Part shown: piece by piece, positions 1 through 5,397 of the stretch
How the letters are laid out: each line of letters begins with the position of its first letter
Position numbering within the stretch: the stretch's first letter is position 1
IMG/VR virus record: IMGVR_UViG_3300032053_007844
Location: 1 to 33,485 of that record
Length of the DNA stretch: 33,485 bases
Reading direction: 5' to 3' (one strand)
Source: a virus
Translations under genes and position numbers: made by a program
The notes under the pieces: model-generated
Database searches by the model: none
The model's input: the letters and a program-made list of their open reading frames with translations, nothing else
Told to the model about the DNA's origin: nothing

Positions 1-606
1 AAGAATGGACTCCATGTGCCCGGCCGGTCCTGCCCCGGCTTGCCGGCGTTGGTAGGATGCTCGGTGATCAACCGATGACCTATCCGGCTTGGTTCGTTCC
101 CAGTGGCTCATCTCGCGCCACCGCGGGCACATGGATTCAGTAGTCGAAGCCCGCGCCGCCGTCGGCTCCGGGGAATCATGGACCGGGGCGGCTGGCGCGG
201 GCTTGGTTTTGGTGGCCGCAAGGGACATGGCTGAGGGGTAGTTCGCCACATCACCTTGCGGCCGGTTGCCCGTCCGCGCGGCGTTCCATGTCAGGGGGGC
301 CGACAGTGGAGACGCGGGCGCGGGCGGGGTACAAGAGAGGAGAGTCAGGACTGAGAGCACAGAGACCCAGGCGAGAAGCGCGGTGAGGATGTGACCGGGT
401 TCTCGTAGTCGGTCAAAGAGCGCCGCGTCGTAACCATGTGCCTTCGCCATCCGACCGTAGGCTGGCGTGTTGTCAAATCCGCAGTAGGGGCACACAAAAT
501 CAACCTTCTCCCCACGACAGGTACGTTTCGGCTTGGCGACGAACTCCCGCCGGCAGTTCTCGCACTCGTTGGGTCCACGTCGGCGCGACGCCGGGTAGAG
601 TTTCAT
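1..606 (-). CDS. Partial zinc-ribbon membrane protein, runs off left edge
   Basis: The frame is open for 202 codons from an ATG at 606 to the window edge with no stop, so the C-terminus is missing. The N-terminus has two CxxC pairs (C15/C18 and C39/C42), a likely zinc ribbon. Residues 72-91 form one hydrophobic segment ending in Leu-Leu-Ser-Cys, followed by a Pro/Ala-rich stretch, so the protein is probably membrane-anchored. A GGGAG ribosome site precedes the ATG, which overlaps the stop of the upstream 73-residue gene (ATGA). The distal part (about 1-150) is Arg-rich and less protein-like; another minus-strand frame there also reads plausibly, so a frame change or different gene end is possible. 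Function unknown. Confidence 0.5.
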   Translation of the reverse strand, partial: MKLYPASRRRGPNECENCRREFVAKPKRTCRGEKVDFVCPYCGFDNTPAYGRMAKAHGYDAALFDRLREPGHILTALLAWVSVLSVLTLLSCTPPAPASPLSAPLTWNAARTGNRPQGDVANYPSAMSLAATKTKPAPAAPVHDSPEPTAARASTTESMCPRWREMSHWERTKPDRSSVDHRASYQRRQAGAGPAGHMESIL

Positions 607-824
607 GCCCTATCTCCCGTGGCCACCAGGTTTCCGCGCGGCACGCAAACGCAGGTCTGTCGTCTGCCCCTGTCGAGTAGTAGCACCTCGACATTGAGCG
701 GCCCTTTGCCGCCAGCGACTCGCGTCACGATGCCACGGCAATCGTGATATTTCGCCTCACAGCGCAGGGCCGCCTTGCCGTAGTGGATTCTGACCCGCTG
801 ACCGACCTTGGGATGCCAGATCAT
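603..824 (-). CDS. Small basic hypothetical protein (73 aa)
   Basis: A 73-residue protein that starts with ATG after a GGGAG ribosome site 7 bases upstream and ends in an ATGA overlap with the next gene. The sequence is rich in Val, Gly and basic residues, with short alternating hydrophobic stretches and four cysteines. This suggests a small beta-barrel (SH3-like) fold, but that is an impression and not a motif match. It belongs to the leftmost run of small accessory genes. No function is assigned. Confidence 0.6.
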   Translation of the reverse strand: MIWHPKVGQRVRIHYGKAALRCEAKYHDCRGIVTRVAGGKGPLNVEVLLLDRGRRQTCVCVPRGNLVATGDRA

Positions 825-827
825 GGT

Positions 828-875
828 CTATCTCCCGCCGCCTGCGGCCATCGTCGCCCGGGTCTGAGAGTTCAT
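828..875 (-). CDS. Possible 15-residue micro-ORF or leader peptide
   Basis: A 15-codon ORF lies between the 200-residue gene and the 73-residue gene. It has an AAAGGA ribosome-site candidate 6-8 bases before its ATG. Its last codons contain the ribosome site (GGGAG) of the next gene, an arrangement compatible with translational coupling. Part of it matches a 19-base stretch inside the upstream 200-residue gene (about 1132-1150), so it may be debris of a small duplication. Confidence 0.25.
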   Translation of the reverse strand: MNSQTRATMAAGGGR

Positions 876-886
876 GGCCTTTCCTT

Positions 887-1489
887 TCAGCCCGAGCGCG
901 CCATGCCGAGGGTCGCCAGGTCGAACTCCGCTGTGAGCCGGATGAACTCCCCCTGGCGCGAGACGAGGATGTCGGGCTTATGATCGAGCATCCCCGAAAA
1001 CCGGTCGATCATGAGGGCGAGGCAAGAGTCGGCCTCGGGCCGGCGGCCGGTCATCTCGAGGACGAACTTCGGCCGGGACCCCGCCGCCGCCGCGGGGACC
1101 TTCGGCGCGTCCGGCGCGGCCGGCGACGCGGCCCTATCTCCCGCCGCCTGCGCTACGGCGTCGAACAGGGTTGCGTGGCAGGTGATGACCGTCCGGGTCT
1201 GCTGGATCGTGCCGTCATCGTTGAAGAAACCCCTCCGCGCCTTGTGCCCGGCCCTCTTGCGGCAGGTACAAGAGAGGCACTCGGGCGCGATGCCGTCCGG
1301 CATGGTGGGTCGCTGGGCCGTAGCCCCGATGCCACTGTCGTAGACGACCACGCGATACCGGCCATCCTTCTGAATCGCCTGCGGGCCAAACCCCCCAAGG
1401 TCCAACGCGGCCTTCGTCTCCTGGCCCCGTCGCGGGAATGATGCGCCGCAAACGAACATCAACCGCCATTGTCCGGCAGCAATCTTCAT
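887..1489 (-). CDS. Hypothetical protein (200 aa)
   Basis: A 200-residue protein not recognised as a known family. It starts at an ATG preceded by GGAGG with 7-base spacing, overlapping the stop of the upstream winged-helix-like gene by four bases. The middle holds a cysteine cluster (CxxC, then a basic stretch, then another Cys) that could bind metal. Residues about 115-140 are an Ala/Pro-rich linker, and the C-terminal part looks folded, with alternating hydrophobic and charged residues. It belongs to the same short operon as its neighbours. A DNA-binding or accessory role is possible, but nothing in the sequence proves it. Confidence 0.65.
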   Translation of the reverse strand: MKIAAGQWRLMFVCGASFPRRGQETKAALDLGGFGPQAIQKDGRYRVVVYDSGIGATAQRPTMPDGIAPECLSCTCRKRAGHKARRGFFNDDGTIQQTRTVITCHATLFDAVAQAAGDRAASPAAPDAPKVPAAAAGSRPKFVLEMTGRRPEADSCLALMIDRFSGMLDHKPDILVSRQGEFIRLTAEFDLATLGMARSG

Positions 1490-1821
1490 GCTCGCGCCTC
1501 CTCGAACAGGGTTGCGTCAGGGAACCGCTGCCGCCGGGCCCACCCCAGGGCCTTGGCCCTCGCGGCCTGTGGTTTCATCCGGCAGACGAGGTACGAGAGG
1601 GCCTGGTCAAAGTCCTCGCGGCTCACGCACCAGAAGTAGCCCTTGCGCGAGGAACCGATGGGATAGCCGATCAATACCGCATCTTGAATCGTCCGCTCGA
1701 CCTCCCGCATCGAAAGGTGGTAGGCCGTAGCGAGTCCCTTCTTGGGGGTTGCCCGTGAGGCCCCGGGGCAATACTCTTTCAGGTAGCCAAGGACGAGCCC
1801 GCTAAATGGATGCAGCGGCAT
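1486..1821 (-). CDS. Small winged-helix-like protein (111 aa)
   Basis: The frame extends upstream to 1896, but a strong AAGGAGG six bases before the internal ATG at 1821 fixes the start there, giving 111 residues. The middle reads like a winged-helix domain: a helix pair typed as 'hLSMREVERTIQDAV' and then a Gly-Tyr-Pro-Ile-Gly...Gly-Tyr-Phe-Trp wing. This resembles small phage proteins of the helix-turn-helix replication or regulation class. The tail is basic and helical. The long AT-rich palindromic region just upstream makes autoregulation possible. The assignment rests on fold impression only. Confidence 0.6.
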   Translation of the reverse strand: MPLHPFSGLVLGYLKEYCPGASRATPKKGLATAYHLSMREVERTIQDAVLIGYPIGSSRKGYFWCVSREDFDQALSYLVCRMKPQAARAKALGWARRQRFPDATLFEEARA

Positions 1822-1868
1822 GGCGTCCTCCTTCCTTGCGTCGTTGACCTTGCACTCTCCGCGTATGG

Positions 1869-1906
1869 CCGATATGATATATGTGCAACATACCATACAT
1901 TATCGG
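1869..1906. promoter_or_regulatory. AT-rich imperfect palindrome, possible operator
   Basis: Within this GC-rich window, 1862-1965 is strikingly AT-rich and carries no gene. A perfect TATGT-gca-ACATA inverted repeat sits at 1880-1892, nested in a longer imperfect palindrome with outer arms CCGATA (1869) and TATCGG (1901). The octamer TACCATAC occurs at 1891 and again at 1950. On the minus strand a weak promoter candidate TTGTCC-N19-TATAGT (the -10 at plus 1956-1961) precedes the winged-helix-like gene. The layout suggests a regulated promoter, but no binding protein is known. Confidence 0.4.
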
Positions 1907-1969
1907 ACCTTCGAGGGTTCGCGAAGGCGAGTCGCCCATTCAGACTCATTACCATACTATACCCGTTCT

Positions 1970-2263
1970 TTACCCGCCGCGGACAATGTCCAGCAGGTCT
2001 TGGTAGGATGCGTTGGGGTCCCGCAACAAGAGGAGGACCCGGAGCGCCTGGAATCCGAGTCGCTGACATGCTGCCTTAGTTAGAAGACGATGCCCCCGCG
2101 TTTGCTTCTCCGTCTTCTTCGTGACTAAACCTATATGGTACAGCCGGCGGCGGTGCCTTAGTGCCGAGCCTTCATGGGCGAGGTCGCCCTGACAAGTGGA
2201 GGTTGGGGTTGGGGCACCAGCCGCGCGGCCGTTCTTTTTCGGGGGCTGAACAGGATTCAGCAT
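1970..2263 (-). CDS. Small hypothetical protein (97 aa), paralogue-like N-terminus
   Basis: ATG candidates lie at 2272 and 2263. The second has better spacing (about 10 bases) from AGGAG and matches the start of the neighbouring 58-residue gene, so it is preferred. The first 25 residues (Asn-Pro-x-x-Pro, Lys, Asn, Ala-Ala-Gly-Ala, Thr-Pro, Ser-Thr-x-Gln) closely resemble that neighbour. The C-terminal half is basic, then helical and Leu-rich with an acidic end, and may be a small DNA-associated domain. The AGGAG overlaps the stop of the upstream gene, indicating coupling. Function unknown. Confidence 0.5.
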   Translation of the reverse strand: MLNPVQPPKKNGRAAGAPTPTSTCQGDLAHEGSALRHRRRLYHIGLVTKKTEKQTRGHRLLTKAACQRLGFQALRVLLLLRDPNASYQDLLDIVRGG

Positions 2264-2276
2264 CTGGGTCATGCTC

Positions 2277-2453
2277 CTAAACCGCGAGGAATATGATCTC
2301 CAAGTGCAACACGAAGGGCGTGCGCATCACAAACGGTAGCCATAGAACCGGCGGCGGCGCACTAGTGGCGTGCTCTACTTGGTCAGTGGAGTCAGGCGTT
2401 CGCGCACCGGCCGCCAGGTTCTTTTCCTTCCGGGGTTCATCAGGATTCTGCAT
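2277..2453 (-). CDS. Small hypothetical protein (58 aa)
   Basis: The frame can start at a GTG at 2468, but that codon lies inside the ribosome site (GTGGAGG). The ATG at 2453, 8-9 bases downstream of it, is the likely start. The N-terminal 25 residues match the pattern of the following gene, while the C-terminus is hydrophobic (Leu, Phe, Ile, Val) and could touch a membrane. The gene is the first one behind the promoter at 2481-2509. No family was recognised. Confidence 0.45.
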   Translation of the reverse strand: MQNPDEPRKEKNLAAGARTPDSTDQVEHATSAPPPVLWLPFVMRTPFVLHLEIIFLAV

Positions 2454-2480
2454 ACTCGCATCCTCCACTGACCGAGGTAC

Positions 2481-2509
2481 AGTATACCACGTTTCCGGCG
2501 AAATGCCAC
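2481..2509 (-). promoter_or_regulatory. Sigma-70-type promoter for the left small-gene operon
   Basis: Read on the minus strand, a perfect-looking -10 TATACT (plus 2481-2486) lies 17 bases downstream of GTGGCA (plus 2504-2509), which matches the -35 consensus at four of six positions. It sits in the 130-base gap between the 79-residue gene and the 58-residue gene. It would drive genes from 2453 leftwards. A second weaker pair, TTGCTC-N17-CATAGT, lies about 60 bases upstream. Confidence 0.5.
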
Positions 2510-2584
2510 ATGGCGTTTAGGCGATATGACGTAACTATGGGCAGGCAATGGGGTTAGAGCAAGCGTTTTTCTTCGGATTCCGTT

Positions 2585-2824
2585 TCAGAAATCCCCCCTC
2601 AGGCGCGCGTGCGGTATCTCGCCCGTGGCCAAGTAGTCCTCCATCGCCCCGATGACCTCGGCGTTGTGCCAGTCTCGCACGAGGTCCAGGAGCCGCCGCA
2701 GTTCCGCGCGCGGGGCCGGGCGCTCGATCTTCTTCAAGAGGACGCGGGCCCGTCGGCCGACAAGGGTTTCCGCCGGGTACTGGTCGGCGATGATGTGGCA
2801 GCATTCGGTTACGGTGTGCGGCAT
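2585..2824 (-). CDS. Small helical protein (79 aa)
   Basis: The frame is open much further upstream (to 2980), but that part overlaps two other genes. The ATG at 2824 gives a compact 79-residue helical protein with a Cys-Cys pair near the start and an Arg/Leu-rich middle. An in-frame GTG at 2839 is the alternative start; the ribosome site (GGGG) is weak. It is the last gene of the lysis-like group and is followed by the promoter region at 2.5 kb. Function unknown. Confidence 0.5.
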   Translation of the reverse strand: MPHTVTECCHIIADQYPAETLVGRRARVLLKKIERPAPRAELRRLLDLVRDWHNAEVIGAMEDYLATGEIPHARLRGDF

Positions 2825-2859
2825 TGGTTGCCCCGCCACGGGGTTCAGTTCAGAAACGG

Positions 2860-2937
2860 TCAGCGGTGGCCCGCGCACCCGGCGATGAAGGCCAGGGCCA
2901 ACGACAGGGCCGCCAAGATGTACCGCCCCCACCTCAT
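2860..2937 (-). CDS. Very small lipoprotein (25 aa), Rz1-like candidate
   Basis: A 25-codon ORF starts at an ATG overlapping the stop of the upstream 78-residue gene (ATGA). It encodes a complete lipoprotein signal: basic start (Arg-Trp-Gly-Arg), a hydrophobic core, and a lipobox Phe-Ile-Ala-Gly-Cys at residues 17-21. Only four residues follow the cysteine. Tiny outer-membrane lipoproteins of this kind occur as the outer spanin partner in lysis cassettes, and a membrane coiled-coil protein lies about 1 kb upstream. The mature peptide is shorter than known outer spanins, so it could instead be a lysis- or entry-related micro-lipoprotein. Confidence 0.5.
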   Translation of the reverse strand: MRWGRYILAALSLALAFIAGCAGHR

Positions 2938-3170
2938 ATGAGTTTGAACCCGATCTGCTGCGCGAGTGCCGCGGCGGCACGGATCATCGCCACGACTTCG
3001 GCACCTTTCTTCTTGTTGTCGGTCTCGACACCCATCGCGGCGAACAAGCGCGCCTGGTCGGCCTCGGGCATCTGATTGATGTCCTTTTCGGCCTGGTCGA
3101 TGGCCGCCTGCTGCACGGCGGGGTCCAGGTGCGCAAACTCCCCGTTCACAAGCTCGGTGATGTTTCCCAC
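2934..3170 (-). CDS. Small helical hypothetical protein (78 aa)
   Basis: Starts at GTG with an AAAGGAG ribosome site 8 bases upstream. The 78 residues are almost wholly helical, alternating Ala/Gln and charged residues, with a Lys-rich patch (about 53-56) and a hydrophobic C-terminal helix. No catalytic motif or membrane anchor is visible. It follows the holin-like/lipoprotein gene by 13 bases and overlaps the 25-residue lipoprotein, so it is co-translated with lysis-type genes. Function unknown. Confidence 0.65.
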   Translation of the reverse strand: MGNITELVNGEFAHLDPAVQQAAIDQAEKDINQMPEADQARLFAAMGVETDNKKKGAEVVAMIRAAAALAQQIGFKLI

Positions 3171-3183
3171 GGGCTGCTCTCCT

Positions 3184-3909
3184 TTACTTGGGGACTGGAA
3201 CGGCGGTCGGCTCGGGCTGAATCGCCGGGGTTTGAATCCCTGGCGTCGTGACCTTCAGACCCAAAGACTGGACGACGCCGAACGCCTCGTTGACGATGTT
3301 GGGGATGGCGCTCATTTCCATTCCGGCGCTCATCCAATCTGAGATTGCACCGCGTAGCCGCATGGCCTTCGCCGCCTCGGACTGGTTCATGGCGACAAGA
3401 GTTCGCATCTTGGCGACGATGAGTTGCGTATCGGCCATAGCCTTCTCGCGGGCGGCGACGACGGCCTTGATGCCTTCCTCGATTTCCGCCGGCGTCTTGG
3501 CCGCCACCTTCACAAAATCGATTGACTTCTGCATCGTGTAGTCGATGTCGGCCTGGCGCGTGGCGACGAACACCGCCTCCCAGCACTGTTCGATTCGCTG
3601 GTCGTTCCCAAGGTGCGCCTGCCAGGTCGCGCCTTCGAAGGCCTCGGCTTCGCGGACCGTCGCCGACGCCATGCAACCTGTGACCAAGAGCGGCAAGAGC
3701 AACAGGAGCAAGACTGTCGGCGGCGTCTTGCCGTTGCCCTGCGTCTTGTCGGGCATCGAGAGTCCGATGTGGCCGATCACGTCAAGCACCTTGGCCAGCC
3801 ACGCATCGTCGGCCTGCGTCGGCGTCAACTTGACGATGAGCCGCGCCACGATGACGATGGCCCCGGCGACGGCCACGATCTCCTGCCAGTGGGCAATGAT
3901 CCAGTCCAT
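3184..3909 (-). CDS. Holin-like N-terminus fused to a lipoprotein/coiled-coil domain
   Basis: A 241-residue product with two parts. Residues 1-53 resemble small single-span phage holin-type proteins: Trp-Ile-Ile-Ala-His-Trp, a transmembrane segment at about 12-28, then Leu-Thr-Pro-Thr and a short helix. Residues 54-82 read as a separate lipoprotein signal peptide: Met, basic/polar start, a run of Leu, then a Val-Thr-Gly-Cys lipobox near residue 82. The rest is a long Ala-rich helix or coiled coil with a Pro-rich end. The start ATG has AAGGAG at 6 bases. An internal ATG at 3750 could give the lipoprotein alone, though its ribosome site is weak. Lysis or envelope attachment is the inferred role. 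Confidence 0.6.
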   Translation of the reverse strand: MDWIIAHWQEIVAVAGAIVIVARLIVKLTPTQADDAWLAKVLDVIGHIGLSMPDKTQGNGKTPPTVLLLLLLPLLVTGCMASATVREAEAFEGATWQAHLGNDQRIEQCWEAVFVATRQADIDYTMQKSIDFVKVAAKTPAEIEEGIKAVVAAREKAMADTQLIVAKMRTLVAMNQSEAAKAMRLRGAISDWMSAGMEMSAIPNIVNEAFGVVQSLGLKVTTPGIQTPAIQPEPTAVPVPK

Positions 3910-3920
3910 GCCTTTCTCCT

Positions 3921-4184
3921 TTATGGTTCCTTCTTGACCCGCTCTCGTTCCAGCCCCACTTCGATCCGGGCCAGACTCGCCCGGATATGTTCCAGTTGCG
4001 TCTGCACGACGACGATCTGCAAGTTCTGGTCCGTGTTCTCCGTGGCGCGGGCGCGATTCTCAACGAAGAAGTATCCGCCCACGGCAAGCAAGATGGCAGC
4101 GACAAGAGCCAACACGCTCCCGCACCAGAGGGCATGTCTTCGCCAGCAGTTGCCCGTCTCTCGGATGCCTTCGGTCAGTGCCAC
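3921..4184 (-). CDS. Membrane-anchored coiled-coil protein (inner-spanin or holin-like)
   Basis: Eighty-seven residues starting at GTG, seven bases after AGGAG. A short N-terminal tail is followed by one transmembrane helix (about 21-41), then a predicted coiled coil (about 52-80) and a basic end. This layout is seen in phage holins of the haemolysin XhlA type and in inner-membrane spanins. It sits next to a holin-like lipoprotein fusion and a small lipoprotein, which supports a lysis cassette. No endolysin is visible in the window. Confidence 0.55.
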   Translation of the reverse strand: MALTEGIRETGNCWRRHALWCGSVLALVAAILLAVGGYFFVENRARATENTDQNLQIVVVQTQLEHIRASLARIEVGLERERVKKEP

Positions 4185-4194
4185 GGTGTCGCTC

Positions 4195-5016
4195 CTATGC
4201 TGCTACGCCCATCAACATCGTCCCTGGCGGGCCAGGATGGTAGACGACCGCGCTGGCATCGTTGTGGCCCCCATTTGCGACCCCGCAGTATGCGTGAATG
4301 GGAACCGTCTGCACGGGCAGGTAGTCCACGGTCAGGGTCTTGCCTGAGCCATTCGAGAAAAGGCAACATCGGGAATGCGTGACGCTGGTAGCATCCGTGC
4401 CATCGATGGTCACATTCCCGCCGGCGACGACCGCCGCGCCTGCCAGGTCCACGGCCTGACCCGCCAGCGCCCAGTTCGATAGGAGATTCACCGTGCCCGC
4501 GAATGTCACCGGCCCGGCCATCTTGCCCGTTCCGGTTAAAGTCAAAGACCCAGAGAGGGTCAGGCCGGCCGTGAACGTCAGGGTAACAGCATTCCCGACA
4601 GTGAGCGCGCCGGCGACCGTCGCCGCACCCGTCAATGTGACCGTGACCAAGGCGTTGAAGACTGCCCCAGCCGCAATGTTCGTTGTCCCCGTCACGGGGG
4701 CACCGAGGTTGAACGTCCCGGCAGTCACCTCCAAGTTCCCTGTGATTGGTTTTGTGCAGGAAGGCGAGGCCCCGGCGTGGCTCACCGTTACGTTTCCGAT
4801 AGTACCCGGGGCAACCACATAATTGCCGACGTTGCCCCCAACAACGGCAGAGTTCACCAAGATATGATAGGGGCCGTCTGTTGGGCGATTCGTCGAGGCT
4901 ACCGTGCCACTGGCGTGAACGATGGTATCACCGGCCACTGGGTAGGCACCCTCCGCCCAGTTGGCGTTGTTGGTAAAGTCGGTATCGATCGTCGCGTTCC
5001 AAGTTCGCGTTGCCAC
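4195..5016 (-). CDS. Beta-rich virion appendage protein (273 aa)
   Basis: Starts at GTG with TAGGAG six bases upstream. The opening (Thr-Trp-Asn-Ala...Asn-Asn-Ala-Asn-Trp...Pro-Val-Ala-Gly-Asp-Thr-Ile) is typical of extracellular or virion proteins that begin a beta-helix. The middle (about 85-185) is a repetitive run of Thr/Leu/Gly/Ala/Val units such as 'TLTG' and 'VAGAL', as expected for a parallel beta-solenoid. The C-terminal about 60 residues contain Cys, His and Tyr and look like a distinct cap or receptor-binding tip. It lies between the lysis-like genes and the polyvalent gene, so it is probably a tail spike, fibre or decoration protein. Confidence 0.6.
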   Translation of the reverse strand: MATRTWNATIDTDFTNNANWAEGAYPVAGDTIVHASGTVASTNRPTDGPYHILVNSAVVGGNVGNYVVAPGTIGNVTVSHAGASPSCTKPITGNLEVTAGTFNLGAPVTGTTNIAAGAVFNALVTVTLTGAATVAGALTVGNAVTLTFTAGLTLSGSLTLTGTGKMAGPVTFAGTVNLLSNWALAGQAVDLAGAAVVAGGNVTIDGTDATSVTHSRCCLFSNGSGKTLTVDYLPVQTVPIHAYCGVANGGHNDASAVVYHPGPPGTMLMGVAA

Positions 5017-5031
5017 GGTTCGCTCCTACCT

Positions 5032-5397
5032 CTATGCTCCGAACGGCTTGAGTTCACTGATGATGTTGCCGTGGATGGTGGCCGCGATGTGGTCGGCGAC
5101 GCTGCCAAAGAGTTTCGGCACGACGCCGACCGCGAACAAGTGCGGTGTCGCCAAGGGCCGCGAGGCTCCCCCGGTCGCCGCGCAGTAACGGTTCTCCGCC
5201 CGTTTGCCGGCAGCGTCCGTCGCGCCCGTAATCTTCACCTGCATGGCCACCTCGGGGCTGATGTCAAAGTCGGTCATCTCGACCTGCTCGGCCGCCAAGA
5301 GCGCGTGTGCGGTCTCCACGCCGCCAAGGTACAGTGTGAACTCGACGCCAAGCGTCGCGTCGCCAGACGCGACTTCGCCATGAAACGGGATCTTCAT
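5032..5397 (-). CDS. Hypothetical protein (121 aa)
   Basis: A 121-residue protein starting at an ATG that overlaps the stop of the giant polyvalent gene (ATGA), so it is translationally coupled to it. The first half is beta-like with acidic patches, and the middle has Ala/Gly-rich segments. No motif or membrane segment was recognised. Placement after the polyvalent gene and before the beta-rich appendage gene suggests a small virion or assembly protein. Confidence 0.6.
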   Translation of the reverse strand: MKIPFHGEVASGDATLGVEFTLYLGGVETAHALLAAEQVEMTDFDISPEVAMQVKITGATDAAGKRAENRYCAATGGASRPLATPHLFAVGVVPKLFGSVADHIAATIHGNIISELKPFGA

